Assembly: GCA_026392355.1 (NCBI GenBank)
Contig: JAPLCF010000029.1
Coordinates: forward strand, 1 to 64,000
Direction of reading: 5' to 3'
Origin: Actinomycetota bacterium
GTDB taxonomy: Bacteria > Actinomycetota > Thermoleophilia > Gaiellales > F1-60-MAGs149
DNA: 64,000 bases
In this document: piece after piece, positions 1-7,840 of the stretch
Numbering within the stretch: the stretch's first letter is position 1
Layout: the number at the start of each line of letters is the position of its first letter
Position numbers and translations under genes: made by a program
Notes under the pieces: model-generated
The model's database searches: none
Told to the model about the DNA's origin: nothing
What the model saw: only the letters and a program-made list of their open reading frames with translations

Positions 1-809
1 AGCAGCATGGCGATCGTCATTGGCCCGACGCCACCCGGCACGGGCGTAATCAGACGAGCCTTCGGCTGCACGGCGTCGAAATCGACGTCGCCACAGAGAC
101 CCTCAGGCAGACGATTGATACCAACGTCGATCACGACGGCGCCATCCTTGACGTGCTGGGCACCAAGCATCTTGGGGCGGCCGACGGCGGCGACGAGAAT
201 GTCGGCCTGCTGGCAGATCCCCTCGAGGTCCTTCGTGCGCGAGTGGCAGATCGTCACGGTGCAATCTTCCTTCAACAGCAGGTGCGCCTGCGGCTTGCCG
301 ACGATCTCGGAGCGGCCAACGATGACAGCGTGCGCGCCCTTCATGTCGACGTCGTACGCCTTCAGCAGCTCAATCACACCCGCAGGGGTGCACGGCAGCG
401 GGCCAGGCTGGAGCGTCATCAGCCGCCCCATCGCGTCGGCGGTCAGGCCATCGGCGTCCTTGTCAAACGGAATGCGGTTGAGCGCGGCATCGGTGTCGAG
501 GTGATCCGGCAGCGGCATCTGCACGATCATTCCGTGGATCGCCGGGTCGTTCGCGACCTCGTCGATCTGCGCGTGGAGCTCGTCCTGCGTGGTCTCCCGC
601 GGCATCACGATCTCCAGGGAATGCATCCCGGCCTCGTGGCACGCCTTGTGCTTGTTGGCGACGTAGACCTGCGATGCAGGGTCCTCGCCAACGATGATCA
701 CCGCGAGTCCGGCGAGGATGCCGGTCTCGTCGTGGAGCTTCTTCGTGCGCTCCGCTACCTCGGCGCGAACCTTCGCCGCCACTGCCTTGCCGTCGATCAG
801 ATTGTCCAT
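1..809 (-). CDS. folD: Bifunctional 5,10-methylenetetrahydrofolate dehydrogenase / cyclohydrolase, partial
   Basis: FolD makes formyl-THF for purine and formyl-methionine synthesis by oxidising methylene-THF with NADP and hydrolysing the methenyl product, in the cytosol. Reading the minus strand from the ATG at 807-809 gives [18 protein letters not shown], then the [13 protein letters not shown] active-site helix with its lysine, the QMPLPDHL and PCTPAG segments, the dinucleotide-binding [12 protein letters not shown] and the [10 protein letters not shown] signature. About 269 residues are visible. FolD is usually 280-300, so only the last few residues are lost at the window edge. No inactivating change is seen. 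The assignment is firm from the signature blocks. Confidence 0.96.
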   Translation of the reverse strand, partial: MDNLIDGKAVAAKVRAEVAERTKKLHDETGILAGLAVIIVGEDPASQVYVANKHKACHEAGMHSLEIVMPRETTQDELHAQIDEVANDPAIHGMIVQMPLPDHLDTDAALNRIPFDKDADGLTADAMGRLMTLQPGPLPCTPAGVIELLKAYDVDMKGAHAVIVGRSEIVGKPQAHLLLKEDCTVTICHSRTKDLEGICQQADILVAAVGRPKMLGAQHVKDGAVVIDVGINRLPEGLCGDVDFDAVQPKARLITPVPGGVGPMTIAML

Positions 810-843
810 GGGCTTAGGGTACCGACGCAGGTCGCCGCGCGAC

Positions 844-1245
844 TCAGTCGCCCGTGCGGATGAACTGGATGCGCCCGACCGAGGTGGTCTTCTCGGGCGC
901 ATCCCACGGCGCCACCGTGACATCGCAGACCGCGAGCGTACGCCCCGCGCGGAGGCAGCGGCCCGTCACCTTGAGCGGCGCGAGATCGGCCATGCGCAGA
1001 AAGTCGCTGCGCAGGTCGACCGCCACCCATGTCGCGGGCGCCTTGGCCATCACGGCGTACCAGCCGGCGGTGTCCACGAGCGTGGCGAGCGTGCCGCCGT
1101 GCAGCATCGGCGGCTCGACGTAGCCGAGCGCGGCGTGGGTCGGATCGAGGCGCATGACGATGTCATCGCCCTCACGGCCGACATAGGACAGGCCGATCGC
1201 GTCGTCGAGGGGTGAGTTCTCGTGGTCCTTCAGCGGGTCATCCAT
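844..1245 (-). CDS. PaaI-family hotdog-fold acyl-CoA thioesterase
   Basis: This 133-residue protein has the size of a single hotdog domain. The [18 protein letters not shown] stretch (about residues 48-65) matches the family's HGG...D/E active-site helix, and [12 protein letters not shown] matches the following strand. Such enzymes hydrolyse acyl-CoA thioesters and work as dimers or tetramers in the cytosol. The substrate cannot be read from sequence. Start is the ATG at 1243-1245. It lies 34 bases from the folD start on the same strand, so it probably heads a short transcript with folD. The family is clear, the substrate unknown. Confidence 0.85.
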   Translation of the reverse strand: MDDPLKDHENSPLDDAIGLSYVGREGDDIVMRLDPTHAALGYVEPPMLHGGTLATLVDTAGWYAVMAKAPATWVAVDLRSDFLRMADLAPLKVTGRCLRAGRTLAVCDVTVAPWDAPEKTTSVGRIQFIRTGD

Positions 1246-1301
1246 GGGTGCAGTCTAGCCGTCGGCATGGCAGACTCTGCACCAGTACCCAGGAGGATCA
1301 G

Positions 1302-1664
1302 ATGGCGCACAACTCGACCGCATTCAACGACCCGCTCACCATGGAGCTCGACGTCGTGGGCCCCAAGCCCAATCCGACGCAAGGTGAGCCTGTGGAGTCC
1401 GTCAAGGTGCTGTTCGAGGACGCCCAGATCGAAGCCGGCGTGTGGGAGTGCACCCCTGGCATCTTCCCGTCCAAGCGCGAGGGCTTCCGCGAGGCCGTCA
1501 CGATCATCAAGGGCAAGGGCATCCTGCGCGATGCCGACGGCAACGAGACGCCGTTCGCCGCCGGCTCCGCCGTCGCCATCCCTGAGGGCTGGTCGGGCGA
1601 GTGGGACATCGAGGAGACGACGCGGAAGGTCTACGTCGTCTCGTTCACCGAGCCGCGCACGTAG
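1302..1664 (+). CDS. Cupin-domain protein (ureidoglycine-aminohydrolase-like cupin)
   Basis: A 120-residue single-cupin protein. The start ATG at 1302 follows an excellent AGGAGG Shine-Dalgarno sequence at 1291-1296. The core GVWECTPGIFPSKREGFREAVTIIKGKG followed by IPEGWSGEWDIEET resembles the cupin_3 / DUF861 group. That group includes ureidoglycine aminohydrolase domains and many uncharacterised small proteins. The usual metal-binding histidines of classical cupins are not evident, as in much of this group. It is divergent from the thioesterase, and its 3' end overlaps the convergent DCC gene by 34 bases. Function is not assignable beyond the fold. Confidence 0.75.
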   Translation: MAHNSTAFNDPLTMELDVVGPKPNPTQGEPVESVKVLFEDAQIEAGVWECTPGIFPSKREGFREAVTIIKGKGILRDADGNETPFAAGSAVAIPEGWSGEWDIEETTRKVYVVSFTEPRT

Positions 1665-2020
1665 CGGCTCGGGAGCGGGCACGCCGCGCCCTCGGGCCGG
1701 CGGCGCTTCGCCAGTTGCGCGTACCCGCGTGCGCCCAGGCCGTGCAGACCGGGCAGGTAAAGCACCCACGCCCCGAGTGCGCCGAGCGGCGTGCGGATGG
1801 CGATCGCCCGAACGGCATCGATCCCGAGTGCCACGTCACCGTCGGGATAGCGCACGCGTAATCCGTCGCCGAGCTGCCCCCGCCCCACCTCCGGGTAGCG
1901 CTCGACGGCCACGGAGTAGCCCAAGTCGTCGAGGCGCCGCAGCCAGTCGAGGCGGCGCACCCAGCGCACGCTGTTGCGGCACATGCCGCAGGTGTCGTCG
2001 TAGACCACGATCGGTCGCAT
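1631..2020 (-). CDS. DCC-family (DUF393) thiol-disulfide oxidoreductase-like protein
   Basis: A 129-residue protein starting at the ATG at 2018-2020: MRPIVVYDDTCGMCRNSVRW. The N-terminal D-x-C-x-x-C (DDTCGMC, residues 8-14) is the DUF393/DCC hallmark, a CxxC redox motif in a thioredoxin-like fold. Later text includes ALGIDAVRAIA and PLGALGAWVLYLPG, the usual membrane-proximal part of the family. Biological partners are not known. It starts 5 bases after the stop of the Mur-ligase-like gene upstream, so the two are probably co-transcribed. Its last 34 bases overlap the convergent cupin gene. Confidence 0.8.
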   Translation of the reverse strand: MRPIVVYDDTCGMCRNSVRWVRRLDWLRRLDDLGYSVAVERYPEVGRGQLGDGLRVRYPDGDVALGIDAVRAIAIRTPLGALGAWVLYLPGLHGLGARGYAQLAKRRRPEGAACPLPSRYVRGSVNETT

Positions 2021-2025
2021 AATCG

Positions 2026-3366
2026 TCAGTTCGCGGCAGCGGGCGTGGGAGCCCACTCGAGCCCCGCGGTCCGCGCCGCCGCCGCAACGAGCTCGCCGAA
2101 CCGCTCCCGGTCCTGCAGCTCGACGGGAAAGGCCGGCACCCACGCGATCCGCTCGACCCCGTGGAGGTCGCGCAGCGCCTCCGCGGTTGCCCAGTGCAGG
2201 TCGGGGCCGATGCGCACGTCCTTGGCACCGGCCTGCGAGAGCAGCGGTGCGACCTGGGCGGCAGCCGGTCCGACCAGCACGATCCGACGCCCGGCCCGCG
2301 CGAACTCGACGCACGCCTCACGCAGGAGCCGTTGCTCACCCGGGGCGGCGTGCAGCTGGCCGGCCTCGGCCTCGGCGACGCCTCCCATGATCAGCACGGC
2401 CGACTGGTCCGGCAGCGCGCGCACGAAGGCGGCCGCCTTGCCCGGAGTCGCGGCCATCCCGTCGTGGTGCACCGCCACCGTCCCGACCTGACCGATGCAC
2501 TCCCCACGCCAGCTCGGTGTGCGGAAGGCGTCGATGTCCTCCTGCTCAATCTCCACACCGAGCGCATCGCGCACGAGGGTGACCGCGCAGGCGACGTTGC
2601 CCCGATGGTGTGGTGCGACCGTGCTGTTCTGCGCGAGCGGCTCGTCGGCGTCGAAGCGGAAGACCTGCACGTCCTGCCGCGGCACGAGGGCCGTGGCATC
2701 CACGGGCAGCACGGCGGTGTCGCCGGGTCGCTGATGGATCAGGATGCGCTGCTTCGTCGCGAAGTACCGGCCCTCACCGCCGTGCAACTCGGCGTGGTCC
2801 GGGCTGAGCGACGTCACGGCCGCGATCGGTGGGCTCGCCGACATGTAGGCCAGATGGGTGCTGGTCAACTCCAGTACGAGGGCGTCGGGCGCGCGGCCGT
2901 CGATGAGGTCGGCCAGCGTGTCGGCGCTCGGCCAGGCGTTCTCGGCCCGACCGGTCGGCGGCACGAGCACGTCCCAGCCGGCGGCCTCGAGGAGGTGCGC
3001 GATCAGACGCGTGGTCATGGTCTTCCCCGCCGTGCCCGTCACGCCGATCACCGGTGTCGGCCACTCGTGCAGCACGAGGTCGGCGAGACAGCCGACGTGA
3101 ATGCCCCGCTCGCGCGCCTGCACGACGTGGGCTGCCGTCTCGGCCGTCCAGCAATCGACCAGCAGCATGTCGGCGCGCTGGGCGGCTGCTGCGCGCTCGT
3201 GCACCAGCGTGCAACCCTCGGGCAGGTCGGCGTCGGGAGCGTGATCGGCGATCCACACGTCCGCGGCGCGATCGCGCAGGAGCGCCGCGAGCGCCGCGCC
3301 GTCACGGTCGAGCCGGTCGAGGACGACCCGCCGGCCGGCAACCTGCTCCGCGGCGTAGGGATTCAC
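2026..3366 (-). CDS. Mur-ligase-family protein (MurD/MurC-like) of uncertain substrate
   Basis: About 446 residues from a GTG at 3364-3366. The reading frame stays open further upstream, but that part overlaps the tRNA-Cys gene and is unlikely to be coding. The central domain has the ATP-binding loop VIGVTGTAGKTMTTRL, the ELTSTHLAYMSASPPIAAVTSLSPDH segment (Mur-type Mg and substrate region) and HHRGNVACAV before the C-terminal domain. These are MurD-like features of an ATP-dependent amide ligase acting on UDP-MurNAc peptides or related acids. It is not in a dcw cluster and pairs instead with a DCC protein, so it may be an accessory ligase rather than murD itself. Substrate unassigned. Confidence 0.7.
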   Translation of the reverse strand: MNPYAAEQVAGRRVVLDRLDRDGAALAALLRDRAADVWIADHAPDADLPEGCTLVHERAAAAQRADMLLVDCWTAETAAHVVQARERGIHVGCLADLVLHEWPTPVIGVTGTAGKTMTTRLIAHLLEAAGWDVLVPPTGRAENAWPSADTLADLIDGRAPDALVLELTSTHLAYMSASPPIAAVTSLSPDHAELHGGEGRYFATKQRILIHQRPGDTAVLPVDATALVPRQDVQVFRFDADEPLAQNSTVAPHHRGNVACAVTLVRDALGVEIEQEDIDAFRTPSWRGECIGQVGTVAVHHDGMAATPGKAAAFVRALPDQSAVLIMGGVAEAEAGQLHAAPGEQRLLREACVEFARAGRRIVLVGPAAAQVAPLLSQAGAKDVRIGPDLHWATAEALRDLHGVERIAWVPAFPVELQDRERFGELVAAAARTAGLEWAPTPAAAN

Positions 3367-3424
3367 CGTGGCGCCGTCTGGATGTCGAGCTGATGGATGC
3401 GGGCCTCCTGAAGGTGGGCTCGAA

Positions 3425-3449
3425 CCCGGAGACCACTGGGGTCTCCGGG
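3425..3449 (-). terminator. Hairpin just downstream of tRNA-Cys
   Basis: A perfect 10-bp stem (CCCGGAGACC with GGTCTCCGGG) closes a 5-base loop, 8 bases after the 3' end of tRNA-Cys on the minus strand. No run of U follows, so it would be an atypical intrinsic terminator or a processing barrier between the tRNA and the Mur-ligase gene. Confidence 0.5.
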
Positions 3450-3456
3450 GTGCGAG

Positions 3457-3527
3457 AGGCGACGACCAGAATCGAACTGGTGTGGACGGCTTTGCAGGCC
3501 GCTGCCTAGCCACTCGGCCACGTCGCC
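3457..3527 (-). tRNA. tRNA-Cys (anticodon GCA)
   Basis: The minus strand folds as a 71-nt cloverleaf. The acceptor stem pairs GGCGACG (from 3527) with CGTCGCC (3458-3464). The anticodon loop is CTGCAAA, giving GCA, and the T loop is TTCGATT. Position 73 is U, the identity base expected for cysteine. CCA is not encoded. The body is intact, and it lies 14 bases from the duplicated holA end at 3541, the left boundary of the island described here. Confidence 0.95.
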
Positions 3528-3540
3528 GGACCGGGACAGA

Positions 3541-3588
3541 CTACAGCGACTCGGCCAGGGCCCGTTCCAGAACTAGGCTCGGTGGCAT
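3541..3588. repeat. Left 48-bp direct repeat: displaced copy of the holA 3' end (att-like)
   Basis: Read on the minus strand this segment encodes MPPSLVLERALAESL followed by TAG. That is exactly the C-terminus of the intact HolA at 6848-6895. The two 48-bp copies differ at seven bases, all synonymous or within the stop codon. Similarity ends at the ATG codon on the inner side. A direct repeat that reproduces a target gene's 3' end is the usual footprint of a site-specific integrative element. The ATG of the HTH gene (3587) lies in the edge of this repeat. Confidence 0.85.
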
Positions 3589-3862
3589 GCTCAACACTCC
3601 GGGACATCTACCGAACCAACGGGATTCGCGCGCGTCCACTGTCGACACCGACGAACCAAAGGACATCATCGCCTCCGCGATTGCAGAAGCGATGAATAGT
3701 GCTGTTCCGAAGGCTGCGGTCGGTCCGAAAGAGGTCGCGAAGATGCTCGGCGTGTCCCGCTCCTACTTCGACGTGCATATCCTGCCGCGCTTGAAGATCC
3801 GTCGCGCAGGCGGACGTATCCTGATTCCCGTCCGCGAAATCGATCGGTTTCTGCTCTCCTAG
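3587..3862 (+). CDS. Small excisionase-like / MerR-type HTH DNA-binding protein
   Basis: A 91-residue protein beginning at the ATG at 3587, inside the left repeat. The C-terminal half reads GPKEVAKMLGVSRSYFDVHI, then LKIRRAGGRILIPVREIDRFL. This is the winged helix-turn-helix plan of excisionase/AlpA-like proteins (HTH_17): an 'x-EVA-LGVS' recognition helix and a 'RIPVREIDRFL' end. The first 45 residues are polar and probably flexible. Such proteins bend DNA at attachment sites or act as small regulators, which fits its place at the edge of an island. No integrase is visible in the island. It is convergent with the methyltransferase remnant, whose stop abuts at 3863. Confidence 0.72.
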   Translation: MLNTPGHLPNQRDSRASTVDTDEPKDIIASAIAEAMNSAVPKAAVGPKEVAKMLGVSRSYFDVHILPRLKIRRAGGRILIPVREIDRFLLS

Positions 3863-5163
3863 TTATGCCGAGAGGCGCGCGTACTCGTCGAACAATCGTT
3901 CAAGGATGATGCCGTCGGTCGCATCACGCGTTAGTCCGAGCGCATCCAAGACGACAACGTCAAGGGCCGCATGCGCACTCCTCAAGGTCGGTGGCATCAC
4001 TCGTGGGTCGTACATACTCGCAAGCGTCGAATCCGCGCTACGAGCCTCCAGAACGCTCTCTGCGGCGTGCCGAATCGCGTCCGCGCTGGCTTCGGAGATT
4101 TCTGGGACGGGGAACGTGTTGTACGTCGTCTTGATCCCTACGTTGTAATCGCTCTTCAGGCGACCGGAGATTGACCGATTCCACACCATGAAGGCCCGAG
4201 AGCTGAGTAGCCCGAAAGTCACGAGGTCCCCACCGGTAATCACTCCGAGCTTGTTGTTCGCGATTACATCTGGCGAAGGATTTCAATCGCTAGGTACTCG
4301 CGATTCTCACTCGAGATGAGGGGGACAGCGAGAAACTCAGATGAGGGCTGGCGATTCTCGCCGAAGAGCCATGAAGTCTGGGCGAGTTTCCTAGTCGCTT
4401 CTCGCTTTGAAGCAAGCCGCGTTTCACGGATCAGTCGGACGCGTTCAGACAAGATTCGACTTGACTGAATCTCGTCAGGTGTCGCGTCCACGAGCCACAA
4501 GCACCACCGCAGGTCACCGTGAAGGAGCTCTTGGCCCCCAACAATCCGACGGAGAAACTTTGCTGCGATGGGATCGTCACGTCGAATCTCATTGGCGTTC
4601 TCGTCGGTGAGGCTCGAAATGTGCCCGCCGTCATTCGGCATGCTGCCGAACTCCATACGTGGCAACCAAGTCAGAGGCCTCGTGCAAGGTTCAACCAACA
4701 CGTCAGCGGCATCGAGAAGGTATGCATTGATGTTCTTTGCTGCCTGGAGCACCGGGACGCTCGTTGGCTTTGCGTAGTCCCACAAGCGAAGCGTTGGAGG
4801 CTTCGGATTCGCGCTGAAACCAATGATTACCGTATGAACGGCGGCACTCCCGGATGCCTCGTTAGACCACTTGAACGTCCGGTGGGCGAAGTCTATGTGT
4901 ATGCCCAGTGGGGTCAGTTCCCGCCAGATGATTGCTGGCTGAATGCCCTGAGTGATGCTTGACGTCGATACGAACGCTGCGCGCGCTCCGGTGGACGCAA
5001 TGTAGCGACTTGTGACGATGTACCAGTTCGCGACGAAGTCTAGATCCCCGACGCCACGCGCACCTCTCCAAACGCTTTCCGTGTCGTTCTTCTGCTCTGC
5101 GGACTGCCAACGAGCCCCGTTGAATGGCGGGTTTCCCATGACGATCGTCTGCACGTTACGGAA
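3863..5163 (-). pseudogene. Decayed MmeI-type class I DNA methyltransferase (type IIG R-M), N-terminally truncated and frameshifted
   Basis: Two minus-strand reading frames together give the C-terminal half of an MmeI-like enzyme. The first frame (from about 5154 down to 4264) starts right at the catalytic motif IV, QTIVMGNPPFNGARW, and continues through HRTFKW, PRMEFGSMPNDGGHI and SSENREYLAIEIL. An in-frame TAG lies at 5164-5166 just upstream, so the SAM-binding motif I and any nuclease domain are missing. The frame is then lost near 4270-4275. Reading in the next frame gives PDVIANNKLGVITGG, then GRLKSDYN, YNTFPVPE and a family-typical end MYDPRVMPPTLRSAHAALD. One missing base would rejoin them. 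The remnant cannot make a working methylase. Base composition is less G+C-rich than the flanks, consistent with transfer. Confidence 0.82.
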
Positions 5164-5176
5164 CTAGGCGACGAGC

Positions 5177-6697
5177 TTAGCGATGCCCAAGATGGGCATC
5201 TCTCCCAGCACCGCCACCACTACCACCACCACCACCACCACCACCACCGCTGCTACCGCTGCCGCCACTACCCCCATTGCCCGAGTTACTTCCGTTGCCT
5301 CCGTTGCCGCCCGAGTTCGTACCCCAGGCGACGGCCGAGCCGTTAAGGCCGGCGGCGGTCGTGACGAGCTTGGAGCCCTTCTTCAGGCGGATCGTGACGG
5401 AGTAGGGCGCCCCCTTCTTCAACTTCGCCTTGGGAAAGGAAAGGCTCATCGAACCGTCAGCCGCCGAGACGATCGTTGCAATCTTTTTGGACTTGCCCGA
5501 GACGGCCGTCCCGGTCGTGTAAACCGTCGCTGTGCAGAGAGCTTTGCGGCAGGCCGCAAGCGCCTTGACAGAGACCGTCGTCTTGGCACCACTGGTCTTG
5601 ACGGCGGTCTTCGCGGCCACGGTCTTGCGCTTGACCTTGTACGTCGGTGCGCTGAAGGTGATGTCTGGAACGGTAATCAGGAGACCATCAGTGCCTTCGC
5701 TGCCCGCACTCCACACGGTGTAGGTCGGGGCACCATTGGTGCCGGCCGAGCCGGATCGGGTTGCGCTGAAGAACGTAGCGGCGTCCGCCGGAAGCACACC
5801 ATAGATATTGAGCAGCGTCTGCGCGGGCAGGACAGCCTTCATCTGACCGGTCTGAATCGAGCCGTCGGCCCTGAAGTGAGCCGCAGCCATCTGCAGGTCG
5901 AGCACGGGGGCCGATGCCGTCCCCGTTGGATTGAGAAAGCCGAAGATCGCGCCCTGAGTGGCGAAGATCGCGCCGGTCAGCGCCAGGTTGACGGTGTCAT
6001 CGAGACTGAAGACGATGTTGGCCGAGAGCACCTGCAGGGCCGCCCGCTGAATGTCACAGTCGCGGATCGGGGTCGCAGTGCAGCCCTGGCCACCAGTGAA
6101 GTCGCTGACGAACTGGGTGGCAACCGGGCGGAAGCGAATCCGGATCTGCGCATCGGCCGTGCCGAGCCCGGTCGCGCTCCAATAGAGCAGGTCGAGGTTC
6201 GCCCACGACCAGCGCAACGACTGGCCCAGCGTGTTCATGCGTACGGTCATGTCGAAGATCGTCTCGGTGGTGGCAGAGCCGGTCAAATCCGTATTGACGT
6301 TGTCAGTGGCGGGCACGCCGAGCGCGAGCGCAATACGATTTGGAGTCGCATAACAGATGCCCTGCGCCGGCGCCTGCCCAGCCTGACAGAGATTGAGGGG
6401 CGAAATCACCGCCGTCGGGATACCTGCCGTCACGGCCGGCGGGGTCGTCGACCCACCCTCGATGAGCACGGTCTCCACGCCAGCGTTCGTTGCTGTCAGG
6501 CGGGACACGAACGGACGCGCCGCCACCCCTCCTGCCAACGAACCCCAGCCTGCGCCCGTCGTCGAACCAACGGTCACTCCGTCGGTCTGGGCCTGAGTTG
6601 GCGTGGAAACACCCTGCGCCGCGGCGCCTGCTGGGATCAGGGCAAGCTGCGCGACAGCAACGACGACTAAAGCTAGAAAACCATGGGTTTTACGCAT
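5177..6697 (-). CDS. Secreted protein with glycine-rich C-terminal tail, function unknown
   Basis: A 506-residue protein from the ATG at 6695-6697. Residues 1-28 form a signal peptide (MRKTHGFLALVVVAVAQLAL...AAAQG). The middle has alternating small/hydrophobic stretches typical of beta-rich extracellular proteins, with paired cysteines (LCQAG...GICYA; GCTATPIRDC; CRKALC). A lysine-rich segment (KVKRKTVAAK, KAKLKKG, IRLKKGSK) suggests binding to anionic wall polymer or DNA. The tail is almost pure Gly/Ser/Asn from about residue 465, with an unbroken run of Gly codons encoded by a GGT/GGC microsatellite (5213-5280). No known domain is recognised. It lies inside the holA-flanked island, and the methylase remnant collides with its 3' end. 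Confidence 0.7.
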   Translation of the reverse strand: MRKTHGFLALVVVAVAQLALIPAGAAAQGVSTPTQAQTDGVTVGSTTGAGWGSLAGGVAARPFVSRLTATNAGVETVLIEGGSTTPPAVTAGIPTAVISPLNLCQAGQAPAQGICYATPNRIALALGVPATDNVNTDLTGSATTETIFDMTVRMNTLGQSLRWSWANLDLLYWSATGLGTADAQIRIRFRPVATQFVSDFTGGQGCTATPIRDCDIQRAALQVLSANIVFSLDDTVNLALTGAIFATQGAIFGFLNPTGTASAPVLDLQMAAAHFRADGSIQTGQMKAVLPAQTLLNIYGVLPADAATFFSATRSGSAGTNGAPTYTVWSAGSEGTDGLLITVPDITFSAPTYKVKRKTVAAKTAVKTSGAKTTVSVKALAACRKALCTATVYTTGTAVSGKSKKIATIVSAADGSMSLSFPKAKLKKGAPYSVTIRLKKGSKLVTTAAGLNGSAVAWGTNSGGNGGNGSNSGNGGSGGSGSSGGGGGGGGGSGGGAGRDAHLGHR

Positions 6698-6847
6698 CAG
6701 AAGATGGTACAGAAAATAAATGTTCTGTCAACGCTACCGCCGATTTTCTCTGGCTCGAAACAACCGGCAATCTACGGCCCGACCGGGCTGGCCGTTAGCT
6801 GTCTTTGGTCACTGGCTCGACCGCAGCCATGGTGCTCCGTCAGGAGA

Positions 6848-6895
6848 TCAGAGCGACTCGGCCAGAGCCCGTTCCAGCACCAGGCTCGGCGGCAT
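6848..6895. repeat. Right 48-bp direct repeat: holA 3' end (att-like)
   Basis: The functional copy of the repeat, forming the last 15 codons and stop of holA. It matches 3541-3588 at 41 of 48 positions by eye, and every difference keeps the protein sequence. The 3.26 kb between the copies carries the HTH gene, the methyltransferase remnant and the glycine-tailed protein. Confidence 0.85.
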
Positions 6896-7831
6896 CCGCG
6901 ACATGCCCTTCATCGCGGCGTCCGCCTCGTGCATGCAGCTCATCGCGCGGCTCGCATCGGCGGGGGTCCAGTGGCCCACGGCGACGAGCATCTTCTGCGC
7001 GCGGAACGGTGCGACGCCGAGCTGCTTGGCGAGCGCCTCCTTGCTGGGCCGGCCGTCCTCCGCCAGCTCGACTGTGCGGCGGACGAGCTCGACATGGCGC
7101 GTGATCTGCGGCAGCACCCGGTGTGGCTCAACGTCGCCGGCAAAGAGCTTGGTCAGCTCGCGCACCGCACTGCGGCGATCGCGTTGGGTGATCGCATCGA
7201 GCAGCGCCCACGGGGCGTCGTCGTGCCGCGCAGCGACCATCGTCTCGACGATCGTCACGTCGATCTGCTCGCCATTGGCGAACGTCGACAGCTTCTCGAA
7301 TTCGCCGGTGATCTCCTCGGGGTGGTCGCCCACGAGCTCCGTGAAGCGCATCATCGCCTCGGGGTCGAGCTTGACGCCCATGCGCTCGGCCTCTTGGCGC
7401 GCGAAGACTGCGCTCTTCGGAGCTTCGAAGAGCAGGATCGCGTTCTTGCCGCCCGCCTTCGCGACAGCCTTGAACAGCGGATCGTCCTTCGGCCAGACGG
7501 GCTTCCTCGGATCGCTCGGGGCGTCGATCACAATCACGAGCGTCGTCGACGGGCTCGCGTTCTCGACGTAGGCCACGAGGGGATCGAGACGACCGGCCCG
7601 GCGCGGCTTGACCCACGCGTCGCAGCTCTCGACGATCACCAGCCGCTGATCGACGAACAGCCCCTGCTGCTGGCACGCATTGGCAACATCGGCTGGATCG
7701 CAAGCCGAGGCGTCGAAGTGCTCGATCGCGTCGGTACCGAAGCGCTCCTTGAGGCGCTCGAGTGCGCGGCGGACCTTGCCGCGGTCGGTGCCGCCGAGCA
7801 GGTAGACAGGAGCGAGGGCGGTCTCGGACAC
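6848..7831 (-). CDS. holA: DNA polymerase III delta subunit (clamp-loader)
   Basis: A 327-residue protein from a GTG at 7829-7831. HolA opens the beta sliding clamp as part of the clamp loader at the replication fork. The N-terminus APVYLLGGTDRGKVRRALERL matches the delta 'YLL-G-D' strand and helix. IEHFDASACDPADVANAC and RLVIVESCDAWVKP follow the family pattern, and the C-terminal helical collar carries the EITGEFEKLS segment typical of delta subunits. Length is normal. Its last 48 bases are duplicated at 3541-3588, so this 3' end has served as an insertion site. It follows comEC on the same strand (9-base gap), the usual bacterial order comEA-comEC-holA. Confidence 0.92.
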   Translation of the reverse strand: MSETALAPVYLLGGTDRGKVRRALERLKERFGTDAIEHFDASACDPADVANACQQQGLFVDQRLVIVESCDAWVKPRRAGRLDPLVAYVENASPSTTLVIVIDAPSDPRKPVWPKDDPLFKAVAKAGGKNAILLFEAPKSAVFARQEAERMGVKLDPEAMMRFTELVGDHPEEITGEFEKLSTFANGEQIDVTIVETMVAARHDDAPWALLDAITQRDRRSAVRELTKLFAGDVEPHRVLPQITRHVELVRRTVELAEDGRPSKEALAKQLGVAPFRAQKMLVAVGHWTPADASRAMSCMHEADAAMKGMSRMPPSLVLERALAESL

Positions 7832-7840
7832 CTCTCCATC

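Noticed and set aside
1222-2022. Arg/Ser-rich 266-codon frame over the cupin and DCC genes
   Set aside because: Composition is that of a shifted frame. The cupin frame has a perfect ribosome site and family motifs.
3400-3449. A second, degenerate tRNA next to tRNA-Cys (GGTTCGAGCCC looks like a T loop)
   Set aside because: Only two of five T-stem pairs form and no acceptor or anticodon arm can be built. The 10-bp hairpin explains the symmetry.
5182-5200. GATGCCC-AAGAT-GGGCATC hairpin as a terminator
   Set aside because: It lies inside the last codons of the glycine-tailed gene and has no T-run. It may be chance.
5213-5280. CCACCACTACCACC-type repeats suggesting a satellite or CRISPR-like array
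   Set aside because: It is the in-frame glycine-codon run of the 5177-6697 gene, with no spacers.
5183-6670. A 495-codon open frame opposite the glycine-tailed protein, starting with a polythreonine run
   Set aside because: The Thr run is the complement of the Gly repeat. The opposite frame has a signal peptide and secretory composition, this one none.
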